58,423 nt of DNA from Bacteroidales bacterium (GCA_021738505.1 JAIPBW010000009.1:1-58423); one strand, 5' to 3'. Positions 26,451-36,787 are shown, counted from the stretch's first letter. Numbers and translations: made by a program. Notes: generated from the sequence alone by a model not told the origin.

Positions 26451-28094
26451 TTAATAAATTCTAAATAAATCGATAAATTTAAACTGATCTCCGTCAAACA
26501 ATCCCTGATCGCTTAATTTTAAGGAGGGTATCACTAACAAGCCCATAAATGAAAGAGTCATGTAAGGAGCAGAGAGTAAAGAACCATTTTGTTTGACCAA
26601 ATTATCTATTTCCCTGTATTTCTTTGCTACGGTACGCCCGTCCTGATCGCTGATTATCCCGGCAATTGGGAGGGGAAGGATGTGAGATTCTCCTTTGTTT
26701 ATAAAACCAATTCCTCCTTGTAATTCGGAGATTTTTTCGATAGCGTTCAGAATATCGTCGTCTGTTACACCCACGACCATAATATTATGACTGTCATGAG
26801 CTACTGTTGAAACCATAGCTCCTTTTTTTAATCCCATGTTATGAATAAAGCCAACAGCGGGCTTAGAGGCCTTGTAACGATTTAACACAACAATTTTCAG
26901 AATATCATGCTCTGTATCTGAAACGACCTTTCCGTTCTCAATTTTGGGCTCAACCAATAGCGATTCTGTTACTAATTGTCCTTCCCGTACATCAATGACT
27001 TGAAGTTTTCCTTCTTTTGCCTCTACTTCTATATCTTCTTTTTGCACACGGGAAGCCACAAATTTATTCGGACGTTTTGTTGGCTGGGATTCCAACAAAG
27101 TAATATTGTTTTCAGCTACCTGTTCTCCATTAATGAACGTCTGAAGGACATTAAATTGCTCCGGATTGTCAATGATAATAAAATCAGCCGGGTCATTTTC
27201 CTGAAGTAAACCGTTTTCAAGATTATAATGCTTTTTTGGGTTGATTGTGCAGGGCTTGAGCGCCGTAATCAAATCATAACCTTTTTCTATACTTTTTTTT
27301 ACCAGATTATTGATGTGCCCCAACATTAGTTCATCAGGGTGTTTGTCATCGGAGCAAAACATGATATTGTCCGGATGATCTTTTAACAGAGGAATAAGGG
27401 CATCGAAGTTGCGGGCGGCGCTACCTTCACGAATTTGGACTTTTATCCCGGCATTTAATTTGTCTAAAGCTTCTTGTTCCGTAAAACATTCATGATCCGT
27501 GGAAATGCCGGCTTTTGCATATTGTGCTGCGGATTCGTCTTGTAGACCGGGAGCATGACCATCTATAGGTTTTCCATGTTTTTGAGCGGCCCGCAATTTA
27601 TCCATAACAAGCTTATCCTGATTTAAAACACCAGGGAAGTTCATCATTTCGGCCAGATACTTTATTTCATCACGACTCATCAACTCTTCAATATCGTCTG
27701 CATTGATTTCAGCTCCGGAAGTTTCAAAAGGAGTAGCAGGTACGCATGAAGGAGCACCAAAATAAAATTTAAACGGAACACGGTTGCCATTTTGGATCAT
27801 ATAATTAATTCCATCTTTACCAAGCACATTACCTATTTCATGAGGATCGGAAACAGTAGCGATAGTACCATGGGTTACTGCCACGCGGGCAAACTCCACA
27901 GGTGTTAGCATGGAGCTTTCAATATGAACATGAGCATCGACAAGGCCGGGCAATATATATTGTGACTGAACCTGAGCTGCTTCCATTTGAGACACAGAAA
28001 CAATTTTTCCGTCGGATACCTTTAGTTTGCCCGGAAAAATTCGCTCTTCAACAACATCTACGATCATTCCGGTGTATTCCTGAATCAATGGCAT
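26451..28094 (-). CDS. ade: Adenine deaminase
   Basis: 547-residue amidohydrolase converting adenine to hypoxanthine and ammonia in purine salvage. The metal centre motifs are visible: VDAHVHIESSM, VSDPHEIGNVLG, the DGHAPG histidine, STDHECFT and FCSDDKHPDE. The C-terminal adenine-deaminase domain includes VGFIHNMGL and VAHDSHNIMVVG. Length and order are normal. It is the second gene after rlmN (34-bp gap) and may be co-transcribed with it, although their functions are unrelated. Confidence 0.94.
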   Translation of the reverse strand: MPLIQEYTGMIVDVVEERIFPGKLKVSDGKIVSVSQMEAAQVQSQYILPGLVDAHVHIESSMLTPVEFARVAVTHGTIATVSDPHEIGNVLGKDGINYMIQNGNRVPFKFYFGAPSCVPATPFETSGAEINADDIEELMSRDEIKYLAEMMNFPGVLNQDKLVMDKLRAAQKHGKPIDGHAPGLQDESAAQYAKAGISTDHECFTEQEALDKLNAGIKVQIREGSAARNFDALIPLLKDHPDNIMFCSDDKHPDELMLGHINNLVKKSIEKGYDLITALKPCTINPKKHYNLENGLLQENDPADFIIIDNPEQFNVLQTFINGEQVAENNITLLESQPTKRPNKFVASRVQKEDIEVEAKEGKLQVIDVREGQLVTESLLVEPKIENGKVVSDTEHDILKIVVLNRYKASKPAVGFIHNMGLKKGAMVSTVAHDSHNIMVVGVTDDDILNAIEKISELQGGIGFINKGESHILPLPIAGIISDQDGRTVAKKYREIDNLVKQNGSLLSAPYMTLSFMGLLVIPSLKLSDQGLFDGDQFKFIDLFRIY

Positions 28095-28128
28095 AGTAGT
28101 AAGATTTTAGTTCGTGATTAAAAATGTG

Positions 28129-29181
28129 TTACTTCTTATGGTGTAATTTGTTGGCCAATTGTCCGCAGGCAGCATCGATATCTTTACCACGGCTTCTGCG
28201 TACATTAACAATGATATTGATTTTTTCCCTTAAAAACTCAACAAACTGTTCCATTTCTTTATCATCGGCGCGTTCTAGAGTAGAGCCTTCTACGGGGTTA
28301 TATTCAATAATGTTTACTTTGACGGGGAAGTTTTTGCAGAAGGTAGCCAGTTTGCTTGCATCATCAAGTGAGTCGTTAAAGTTTTTAAATAAAATATATT
28401 CTATCGTAATTCGGGAACCCGTTTTTTCATAAAAATATTTTAATGCATCAATGAGCTTAGGCAGCGGGTAACGCTTGTTTACGGGGACAATTTCATTTCT
28501 TTTATCATCATCAGCCGCATGTAACGACAGGGCCAGATTAATCTTCAGGTCTTCATCGGCTAACTTTTTAATTTGCTCATCCAAACCGACTGTGGATAGC
28601 GTGATTCGCTTATGCGAAATCCCAAGCCCTTTTTCTGAGGTTAGCCAGCGCACGGATTCCACAACATAATCATAATTCATCAGCGGCTCGCCCATTCCCA
28701 TATATACAATGTTGGTCAGGGATTGATCATATGTTTTGTTGGCAATTTTGTCAATTTCCACAACCTGATCCACAATTTCATCCGGATAAAGATCCCGTTG
28801 AAATCCCAGGCTTGCTGTTGCGCAAAAAGTGCACCCCAGCTTACAGCCTACCTGCGAAGAGATACAAGCAGTAAGACGATCGCCTGAGGGAATTAAAACG
28901 CCTTCCACCACATGCCCGTCTTCAAGGGTAAATGCGACTTTAATCGTTTTGTCATTACTTGTTTGTGTGCTGCTAACCTGCGCGCGATGTATGTAAAAAT
29001 CAGTATTGAGTTCTTCCCTGATGCTTTTGGAAAGGTTTGTCATTTCTTCAAATGTGGCTACTTGTTTTTGCCATAACCATTCAATAATTTGTTTTGCCCT
29101 GAATTTTTTCTCGCCTTTACTTTCCAGGTAGGACTCGAGCTCCTGAGTGGTTACTCTTCGGATGTTTTTCTTGTTTTCCAT
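28129..29181 (-). CDS. rlmN: 23S rRNA (adenine-2503-C2)-methyltransferase
   Basis: 350-residue radical-SAM enzyme that methylates A2503 of 23S rRNA and A37 of some tRNAs. The SAM/4Fe-4S motif CKLGCTFC lies near residue 117 (CxxxCxxC), followed by GMGEPLMNYD, TLSTVGL and ALSLHAAD. The C-terminal CGQLA supplies the methyl-carrying cysteine. The N-terminal helical domain is normal. Lies upstream of ade on the same strand. A terminal-inverted-repeat element occupies the intergenic space upstream (29236-29407). Confidence 0.95.
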   Translation of the reverse strand: MENKKNIRRVTTQELESYLESKGEKKFRAKQIIEWLWQKQVATFEEMTNLSKSIREELNTDFYIHRAQVSSTQTSNDKTIKVAFTLEDGHVVEGVLIPSGDRLTACISSQVGCKLGCTFCATASLGFQRDLYPDEIVDQVVEIDKIANKTYDQSLTNIVYMGMGEPLMNYDYVVESVRWLTSEKGLGISHKRITLSTVGLDEQIKKLADEDLKINLALSLHAADDDKRNEIVPVNKRYPLPKLIDALKYFYEKTGSRITIEYILFKNFNDSLDDASKLATFCKNFPVKVNIIEYNPVEGSTLERADDKEMEQFVEFLREKINIIVNVRRSRGKDIDAACGQLANKLHHKK

Positions 29182-29235
29182 TAAAATATCAATCGTTAAT
29201 TCTGTAGAATAGTTGTTGTAATTGGTATGCTATTT

Positions 29236-29407
29236 AGTCTTTGTCCATAATGTCCCATTTACTGCTTTAGGCTTGCCCGAAAATTGCTCATTTACCTGAG
29301 TAAACTGCGCATTTCCGGGCTGCGCAAGCCCCCGATAAATGCGGGGGAACCTTCTGAACAGAGACATGATCACTAAGACACCTTGTCCACTTTAGTAGAC
29401 AGACACT
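29236..29407. repeat. Terminal-inverted-repeat element of the AGTGTCTG family (diverged copy)
   Basis: The left end AGTCTTTGTCCATAATGTCC and the right end (reverse complement AGTGTCTGTCTACTAAAGTG) resemble the ends of the element at 58160-58313. The interior shares the motif AAGCCCCCGATAAATGCGGG with that element (here around 29327-29345). CTATTTAG occurs at both outer edges, which may be a target duplication or chance. There is no coding capacity. It fills the gap between rlmN and the DUF4468 gene. Confidence 0.6.
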
Positions 29408-29440
29408 ATTTAGTTGCTTTTTTATAATAAATGAGTAAGA

Positions 29441-29998
29441 TTACCAATCATCATCTTTTTGTTCTTTTTCTTTTTTCATACCTTCCTTCATACTTTTTAT
29501 TACTTCCTGCATCTCGTTTGAGATAATACGTAACACTTCTTCATCGCGTTGGTCATAATACGTATTCTTAGGATCAATCCATCTTTCCAGCGGGTATTTG
29601 GATGTTTTCAGGAGCTGCAAATCTGTTATTGTATAACGGTATCTCCCATCCTTAAATTCCAACTTCAAAACGTAACCCAATCGGCCGGCTTTATTTTGAA
29701 GTTCACCGGATTCCGTGTATTTTTTTATATCAAAGCGTACGTGGGCTTTGAGAATGCCGTTTACCTTATCTTGTTTTTTGATCATACCCCGGGCATTGTC
29801 CCAGTATTTATTCATCCAGGTTATGGCCCGGTAAAAAAGCTTTACGGATTTTCCTTCAGCTTCAACAACTTCCTGATATTTGATTTTTCCGCTGTTTTCA
29901 TCTACGGGAAAGTTCAGGGAATCTTTTTCCTGGGCCAGGCTAATGTTTGCAGCCATAGCAAACAGCAATATGAGCAGTATAGGGCATTTTTTTATCAT
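29441..29998 (-). CDS. Secreted DUF4468-like (TBP-like fold) protein
   Basis: 185 residues from the ATG at 29998; a TTG two codons upstream is possible. Signal peptide ends near S-L-A-Q. The mature protein begins with the FPVDENSGKIKYQEVV pattern and continues RAITWMNKYW, then a strand/helix region ending in a highly charged tail (KKEKEQKDDDW). This fits the DUF4468 family, small periplasmic proteins of Bacteroidota with a TBP-like fold and no known activity. It stands alone. Family assignment is by pattern memory. Confidence 0.65.
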   Translation of the reverse strand: MIKKCPILLILLFAMAANISLAQEKDSLNFPVDENSGKIKYQEVVEAEGKSVKLFYRAITWMNKYWDNARGMIKKQDKVNGILKAHVRFDIKKYTESGELQNKAGRLGYVLKLEFKDGRYRYTITDLQLLKTSKYPLERWIDPKNTYYDQRDEEVLRIISNEMQEVIKSMKEGMKKEKEQKDDDW

Positions 29999-30074
29999 AA
30001 GCAATAAATTTTAATTTTAGGGAATAAAGGTAAAAAAAACGAATTTAAACATGATAAAATTATTATGTATAAAT

Positions 30075-30103
30075 AAAAAAGAGGGAACCTAAAAGGCTCC
30101 CCC
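30075..30103 (-). terminator. Rho-independent terminator of the groES-groEL operon
   Basis: On the minus strand GGGAGCC pairs with GGTTCCC around TTTTA, followed by TCTTTTTTATTT. It lies about 25 bp past the groEL stop codon. Confidence 0.75.
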
Positions 30104-30128
30104 TTATATTCTTTTTTATCATGGAGAT

Positions 30129-31814
<1,686 letters not shown>

Positions 31815-31836
31815 TTAATTACAAATGTTTGTCTTA

Positions 31837-32118
31837 TTAGACGATTCCGTAAATATCGTCCTCGTTGAGGATAAGGTATTGCTCTTCGTTGAGCTCTATT
31901 TCTGTTCCGGCGAACTTTCCATAAACAATAACATCACCGGGTTTTACGGTCATTTCATGTCCTTCCGTTCCGTTTCCAACAGCGACTACTTCTGCTTTTT
32001 GAGGTTTTTCCTTCGCGGTATCCGGAATGATAATTCCTCCGGTTGTTTTGTCTTCTGCAGAAACAGGTTTTGCTAATACTCGATTGCCTAACGGTTTGAA
32101 ATTTACTGTTTTTCCCAT
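31837..32118 (-). CDS. groES: Co-chaperonin GroES
   Basis: 93 residues. It forms the lid of the GroEL chamber. The mobile loop region (KTTGGIIIPDTAKEKP) and the base GDVIVYGKFAGTEI are intact. The promoter region contains no CIRCE element (TTAGCACTC-N9-GAGTGCTAA), but a perfect inverted repeat GGCATA-TTT-TATGCC lies 38-52 bp upstream of the ATG. A strong hairpin separates the operon from secG. Confidence 0.97.
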   Translation of the reverse strand: MGKTVNFKPLGNRVLAKPVSAEDKTTGGIIIPDTAKEKPQKAEVVAVGNGTEGHEMTVKPGDVIVYGKFAGTEIELNEEQYLILNEDDIYGIV

Positions 32119-32155
32119 GGTTTTATATGATTTAATTTAACTTCAGCAGGGCATG

Positions 32156-32170
32156 GGCATATTTTATGCC
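32156..32170. promoter_or_regulatory. Inverted repeat GGCATA-TTT-TATGCC upstream of groES
   Basis: A perfect 6-3-6 dyad sits 38 bp upstream of the groES ATG, where an operator would be expected. No other heat-shock element is evident. Function is inferred from position only. Confidence 0.35.
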
Positions 32171-32225
32171 AAACATGATTTGCCGGGATATTGTGTCATT
32201 ATTACAGCAGAGGACAAGGCATAAA

Positions 32226-32265
32226 TAAAAATGTCAGATTGCCTGTGACAATCTGACATTTTTAT
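32226..32265 (-). terminator. Strong hairpin terminator between secG and groES
   Basis: AAAAATGTCAGATTG pairs perfectly with CAATCTGACATTTTT around a 7-base loop (CCTGTGA). It ends the sigma-54 activator-lptE-TPR-secG transcript on the minus strand. Confidence 0.85.
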
Positions 32266-32283
32266 GTGATCTCTATTGAATGG

Positions 32284-32697
32284 TTACTCCTCTTCCTGCT
32301 CTTGCTGTTGCTCAGGCATTTCCTGGATGGGTTCCTGTTGGGCCGGTTGTTGAACCGGTGCTTGTTGACTTCCTTGATTGCTATAATCAATGCTGGCGTC
32401 CGGATTATTTTCATAAAACTCCTTGGACTCGGAATATGTTGCCTGATCTGTTGTCTGGTTTCTCGGAATTACAAAAACTGATGATAAGCTAAGGACAAGT
32501 AAAATAATGGCTAATGTCCAGGTTGCTTTTTCCAAAAAGTCTGTGGTTCGCTTAACTCCCATGAGCTGATTGGATGAAGAACTGCCTCCGAAAGCTGAGG
32601 ATAATCCTCCTCCTTTTGGGTTTTGAACCAATACGATCAATACAAGTAAAATACAAGTAATGAGTACTAATGCTGAAATAATTATATATCCGCCCAT
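32284..32697 (-). CDS. secG: Protein translocase subunit SecG
   Basis: 137 residues. Two membrane helices (about 3-24 and 60-79) joined by the conserved NPKGGGLSSAFGG loop, the SecG signature. The C-terminal ~55 residues are a Gln/Glu-rich tail (QQAPVQQPAQQEPIQE, then acidic to the end) absent from enteric SecG, which stops soon after the second helix. Auxiliary part of the SecYEG channel. Last gene of the run sigma-54 activator, lptE, TPR protein, secG. Confidence 0.93.
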   Translation of the reverse strand: MGGYIIISALVLITCILLVLIVLVQNPKGGGLSSAFGGSSSSNQLMGVKRTTDFLEKATWTLAIILLVLSLSSVFVIPRNQTTDQATYSESKEFYENNPDASIDYSNQGSQQAPVQQPAQQEPIQEMPEQQQEQEEE

Positions 32698-32718
32698 ATC
32701 TGTTTAGTTTACAAAGCT

Positions 32719-33435
32719 TTAGTTATTGCTTTGTTGGTTGTTTTTTAATTCTTGAATAAGGTTTGCAAAGTAACGCTTTTTTTTCGGAAATTTCAAGCTT
32801 AGTTTTTCATAAATTTCAATAGCCTTATTAATTTTTCCTTGTCGTTGATATATCTGAGCTAGCGTTTCTGAAATAAACTCTTGATTATCCTGAATGCTTG
32901 AGTCTGCCTTTTGAGTTTCTTCTTTAAAGTCACTTTCTTTATCGGGGATAATTTTGGGTTCATTGTTAATGAATTGATCAATCAAATCTGATGGATTATC
33001 ATTTTTTTCTTGCGATGTGCTGTATTGGGTTGTTTCTGAATTGTTGTCCTTAGAGTAGTCCTGATAGTCTTTTTCTTTTTCAATTTGTCTAAGTTCATCT
33101 TTCAGTCTTGCTTCTCTTTCTTCTTGCGTTTCAAAAGGGGATTTATTTTCAGGTATCTTTTTGGTATCTTCTCCTGAATCGTAGTTAGCTTTTGAGGTAA
33201 AGGTAGCTTTGTGTACCCACTTGTAAAAGTGCTCCCGGTTATGTATGAACGGTGCAGATTGAGACAGATAATGGCTGTACTGCTCATTATTGCTGTTATA
33301 CAGGCTTTTGAGGAAGAGCAAATGGAGTGTGGAGCAATAAGGGTACTGCTTGATAAGTCTTTGAAGTTCTTCAGATTGTTCTTTTTTCAGATAATCTGGT
33401 CTTTCAATATATTTTTTTAATTCATGTGAGTCCAT
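32719..33435 (-). CDS. TPR-containing protein of unknown function, linked to lptE and secG
   Basis: 238 residues, no signal peptide. The N-terminal ~75 residues are helical (YLKKEQSEELQRLIKQYPYC), the middle (~85-185) is charged and low in complexity, and the C-terminus has a TPR-like helix pair (ETLAQIYQRQGKINKAIEIYEKLSLKFP). Homologues sit between lptE and secG in many Bacteroidota, so a role in envelope assembly is a reasonable inference, but none has been established to my knowledge. Gaps of 10 bp from lptE and 21 bp to secG. Confidence 0.72.
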   Translation of the reverse strand: MDSHELKKYIERPDYLKKEQSEELQRLIKQYPYCSTLHLLFLKSLYNSNNEQYSHYLSQSAPFIHNREHFYKWVHKATFTSKANYDSGEDTKKIPENKSPFETQEEREARLKDELRQIEKEKDYQDYSKDNNSETTQYSTSQEKNDNPSDLIDQFINNEPKIIPDKESDFKEETQKADSSIQDNQEFISETLAQIYQRQGKINKAIEIYEKLSLKFPKKKRYFANLIQELKNNQQSNN

Positions 33436-33445
33436 ATAAATAAAG

Positions 33446-33958
33446 TTACCAGTTTACGACCGATTTATTAAAAATATCATCTATCAGATATTCTGATATC
33501 TGTTCTACAAGCTGGTCTTCAACAGCCGAAAGGTTTTGACTACTATCAAAGTCTTCATAGCGGGTGAAGGTGGTTTCAAAATTACTTTCCTCATCATACC
33601 GATTTCTGAATTTGACTTTTACCGAAATTGTCAGCCGATTCATTGCAGCCTGGTCGTTTCCCTGGATCGCAACAGGCTTGGTTTTATATTCAACGATTTC
33701 TCCTTCAAAGTATAAATCGCCACCTGAACCCGTAAGGTTTAAATTGGTTTGCGACTGAAAGCGGTCTTTGAGCTTATTGGTAAATGTCTGGCTTAAATTG
33801 GCATTGACAAGAGAAGCATTGTTTGGGAAATACTTAATGGTAATAGTTTCAGCTTCCGGAGGGATTGAGGCTCCGGTAAAACTATATACTCCACATGCCT
33901 GCATTACTATTAAGCTTGCAAATGTGAGAGCCCATATGCTTCTTTTAAGCCATTTCAT
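33446..33958 (-). CDS. lptE: LPS-assembly lipoprotein LptE (Bacteroidota type)
   Basis: 170 residues. Lipobox M-Q-A-C puts the lipidated Cys at 22. The mature start CGVYSFTGASIPPEAETI is the signature of the Bacteroidota LptE family, and the rest gives the two-helix, four-strand plan with the LTGSGGDLYFEGEI strand. With LptD it inserts lipopolysaccharide into the outer membrane. Lies between the sigma-54 activator (46 bp upstream) and the TPR gene (10 bp downstream). Confidence 0.9.
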   Translation of the reverse strand: MKWLKRSIWALTFASLIVMQACGVYSFTGASIPPEAETITIKYFPNNASLVNANLSQTFTNKLKDRFQSQTNLNLTGSGGDLYFEGEIVEYKTKPVAIQGNDQAAMNRLTISVKVKFRNRYDEESNFETTFTRYEDFDSSQNLSAVEDQLVEQISEYLIDDIFNKSVVNW

Positions 33959-34004
33959 AAAAATTTCGTCCTTTTGTGTTCATAAACATGCATACGTTGG
34001 CACG

Positions 34005-35279
34005 TTATGATATATTGTATTCTTTGATTTTCCTGTATAACGTGCGCTCTGAAATCCCTAGCTCTTTTGCTGCTTGCTTTCGTTTGCCATTGTGTTTTTC
34101 GAGCGCCCGGTTAATAAGGTCGATTTCTTTATTTTTAAGCGATAACGATTCTTCAATGATTTCTGAATCCTGAATTGGTTCGGAATCGGATTCTTCTTCC
34201 TCTTCTGAGCTATAATAGTTTTCCGGGATAAGGGAATCATGTTGTATATCGGGAACATTTGATCTTTGTCTGGGCGAATGTTCGTGATGTTGGCCGTGGC
34301 GTGAACGCATTTCATAATATCTTTCGTCGCCCATGCTTCTCCTTACATCTTCTTCTCTGTTTAGGTCAAAAACAACTTTTTTCAGATCATTGATATCCTT
34401 GCGCATATCAAAGAGAATTTTATAGAGCAGTTCTCTTTCACTTAAGTTCTGGTTCTTGTCTTCTTCGTTCTGGAGAAGTATCGGCAACGTATTTTTGCCA
34501 TCCCCGGGTAAATATTTCCGGATAGTTTCAGCATCGATCTCTCTCTCTTTCTCAAGTATTGCCAGTTGTTCGGTAATGTTTTTTAGTTGCCTGACGTTCC
34601 CCGGCCAGCGATAATTCATTAATTCCTTTTTGGCATCTTCCGTGAGTCTGACAACGGGCATATGATATTTTTCGGCCATGTCGGCGGCAAACTTGCGAAA
34701 CAATAAGATGATATCATCTTTGCGTTCCCGCAAGGGAGGAATATAGATGGGAACTGTATTTAACCGATAATACAAGTCTTCCCGGAATTTCCCCTGAGTT
34801 ATAGCTTCATCTACATTCAGATTTGTTGCTGCAACAACACGAACATCAGTTTTTATGACTTTCGAAGAGCCAACTTTCAGGAATTCTCCGGATTCCAGAA
34901 CCCGTAATAAGCGTACTTGCGTGGCTAAAGGTAGTTCAGCTACTTCATCCAGAAAAATCGTCCCACCGTTAACTTCTTCAAAATATCCTTTGCGCGAGTC
35001 TGTTGCTCCTGTGAAAGACCCTTTTTCGTGACCAAAAAGTTCGGAGTCTATTGTCCCTTCCGGAATTGCTCCACAGTTTACTGCTATAAAAGGGCCATGT
35101 TTTCTCGAACTAAATTGATGTATAATTTTGGGGAATGATTCCTTTCCGGAACCGCTTTCACCCGTTATTAAGACAGAAATATCGGTCGGGGCTACTTGTA
35201 GGGCTTTATCTATTGCCCGGTTCAGTATCTCGGAATTTCCGATTATGCCAAAGCGTTGTTTTACTGACTGTAAATCCAT
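34005..35279 (-). CDS. Sigma-54-dependent transcriptional activator without a sensory domain
   Basis: 424 residues. The AAA+ domain starts almost at the N-terminus (about residues 8-240): Walker A GESGSGKE, the sigma-54 contact loop GSFTGA, Walker B GGTIFLDEV and the arginine-finger region LYYRLNTVPI. There is no receiver, GAF or PAS domain. A linker of ~120 residues with charged and Ser/Glu-rich stretches follows, then a Fis-type helix-turn-helix (KQAAKELGISERTLYRKI, ~400-420). With no input domain, activity must be set by expression, by the linker or by partners. First gene of the unit with lptE and secG, so it may control envelope biogenesis; this is inference from context. Confidence 0.92.
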   Translation of the reverse strand: MDLQSVKQRFGIIGNSEILNRAIDKALQVAPTDISVLITGESGSGKESFPKIIHQFSSRKHGPFIAVNCGAIPEGTIDSELFGHEKGSFTGATDSRKGYFEEVNGGTIFLDEVAELPLATQVRLLRVLESGEFLKVGSSKVIKTDVRVVAATNLNVDEAITQGKFREDLYYRLNTVPIYIPPLRERKDDIILLFRKFAADMAEKYHMPVVRLTEDAKKELMNYRWPGNVRQLKNITEQLAILEKEREIDAETIRKYLPGDGKNTLPILLQNEEDKNQNLSERELLYKILFDMRKDINDLKKVVFDLNREEDVRRSMGDERYYEMRSRHGQHHEHSPRQRSNVPDIQHDSLIPENYYSSEEEEESDSEPIQDSEIIEESLSLKNKEIDLINRALEKHNGKRKQAAKELGISERTLYRKIKEYNIS

Positions 35280-35425
35280 GTATTTGTTTTTCCTTAGCTT
35301 AATGCCTGCAAAATTAAAAAATATTCATGTTAATTGAGCAGAAATACCAAAAAATAATGACACTTTGTCAGTGCATAATTTTGATAATTGGGTTTGGAGC
35401 TATGCATAAGGAGAATATACTCACA

Positions 35426-35446
35426 AAAAAGCAGGCATTCGTCCGC
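35426..35446 (-). terminator. Weak putative terminator after the SPOR-like gene
   Basis: On the minus strand GCGG...CCTGC can pair with one wobble and one mismatch, followed directly by TTTTTTG. It overlaps the end of the gene. Confidence 0.35.
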
Positions 35447-35856
35447 TATAAATCGGGAATTTCCATTTCAGGTTCAGAAACAACATAAGCACCGGGATAA
35501 TCATCTTTTATTTGATGAAGGATTCTCTGGGCTTCCAGCTTATGGATAAAATTTCCGATTTCAACCTTGTAATTGGGGGAGTCAAAAACGATGTAGGCAT
35601 TTATATCGCTATATCTTTTGCGAAATTTTGCTTTAGCGTTCATAGCGTTTCCTTTCGAGTCACTGCCTGAATCGGAAAATATCTGAATACGATAGCCGGG
35701 GATGCCGTCCAAGCTTTCGTTAACGGCAATATGCTTTTCAATGAGCCTTTTGACTTGATCCGGTTCATAGATACTAACATTTCCCTTTGCCTGGGCAAAA
35801 CTACCCAGGCTCACTGCGAGAAACAATCCGATCAAAATAAATTGCAACTTGTTCAT
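35446..35856 (-). CDS. Secreted SPOR-like domain protein
   Basis: 136 residues from the ATG at 35856, which begins the signal peptide MNKLQFILIGLFLA ending near S-F-A-Q; the frame is open seven codons further but that would overlap the upstream gene. The mature part includes GYRIQIFSDSGSD and YKVEIGNFIHKLEAQRILHQ, the pattern of a SPOR domain that binds denuded septal peptidoglycan. It lies 2 bp after the universal stress gene and is likely co-transcribed with it. Confidence 0.8.
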   Translation of the reverse strand: MNKLQFILIGLFLAVSLGSFAQAKGNVSIYEPDQVKRLIEKHIAVNESLDGIPGYRIQIFSDSGSDSKGNAMNAKAKFRKRYSDINAYIVFDSPNYKVEIGNFIHKLEAQRILHQIKDDYPGAYVVSEPEMEIPDL

Positions 35857-35858
35857 AT

Positions 35859-36713
35859 TTAAGTTTTTACTAACCAATCATAAATGTTTTTAGGTCTTAC
35901 AGAGAGTACCGGTATAGGCGAATGATTTACCATTTGTTGGGCATATGGCCCTAATAACAAGTTTGCTGTAGTGGTTTCTTGCTCAGTCATAATAGCGATC
36001 ATATCCGCATTTACTTCACGGGCATATTCTATGGTTGTGTCTGTAATATTGCCGGCTTCTCTGCTGTCAACCGAATATTTAACGTTATTTTCTTCCATAT
36101 ATTTTGCCGTCTGATCAACATAGCCATTTACGAGCATTTTTACTGCTGTTCCCATAGTAGTATAAACGCCCAGAACGACTACCTCTGCCTCAAATAGTTT
36201 TGCTAATGTAGCTACAAACGGTGATTTCTGTCTTGTTTGACGCGTACTGTCTACCGGGAGCACGATTTTCTTAATTGGCCGGTCTTCGGCTTCTTCATAT
36301 CGTATGGTGATTACCGGACAAGGTGAAGAAGTAACAATACGGTATGCACTGGATCCAATCCAGAATTCCTCAAATCCTGAAATACCATGCGTTCCTACAA
36401 CGACCAAAAAAGCTTCATGGTATTTGGCCTGGCTGGCAATTTCTTTATGTACTTTTCCTGAACGGATCTTATACATGAATTTTCCACCGGTAAGTGAATC
36501 TTTTTTCTTTTGAATAAGGTCTTCAAAACGTTTTGAAGCCTCTTCCTGGGGGTCATGTTCTTCACTCTTATAAACTGATGAAGAAGCTTTTTCTTTCTCA
36601 ACCCAAACCATAAGGATATTCGCATATAACTTATTTGCTAAGCGAATAGCATAATTTAAAGCTACTTCAGAACCTTCTGAAAAATCCATTCCAACAATAA
36701 TAACTCGTTTCAT
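35859..36713 (-). CDS. Tandem universal stress protein (two Usp domains)
   Basis: 284 residues with two Usp folds: residues 1-~145, with a VGTHGISGFEEFWIGSSAYR ATP-binding motif (G-x2-G-x9-G(S/T)), and ~150-284, where the corresponding segment (ITTANLLLGPYAQQMV) is degenerate. The first domain therefore probably binds ATP and the second does not. Cytoplasmic. First gene of a pair with the SPOR-like protein. A perfect dyad TTTAGAAT-AAA-ATTCTAAA lies 56 bp upstream. Confidence 0.88.
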   Translation of the reverse strand: MKRVIIVGMDFSEGSEVALNYAIRLANKLYANILMVWVEKEKASSSVYKSEEHDPQEEASKRFEDLIQKKKDSLTGGKFMYKIRSGKVHKEIASQAKYHEAFLVVVGTHGISGFEEFWIGSSAYRIVTSSPCPVITIRYEEAEDRPIKKIVLPVDSTRQTRQKSPFVATLAKLFEAEVVVLGVYTTMGTAVKMLVNGYVDQTAKYMEENNVKYSVDSREAGNITDTTIEYAREVNADMIAIMTEQETTTANLLLGPYAQQMVNHSPIPVLSVRPKNIYDWLVKT

Positions 36714-36768
36714 ATGTCTTAGATTTTATTTGTTTAGACTGATCGTTATTTATAATTCATAATTTGGA

Positions 36769-36787
36769 TTTAGAATAAAATTCTAAA
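36769..36787. promoter_or_regulatory. Perfect dyad TTTAGAAT-AAA-ATTCTAAA, possible operator
   Basis: An 8-3-8 perfect inverted repeat 56 bp upstream of the universal stress start and ~250 bp from ruvB. It is too AT-rich to be a convincing terminator and is better explained as a protein-binding site. Position-based inference. Confidence 0.4.

Noticed and set aside
32119..32225. CIRCE element upstream of groES
   Set aside because: The TTAGCACTC-N9-GAGTGCTAA pattern is not present on either strand.
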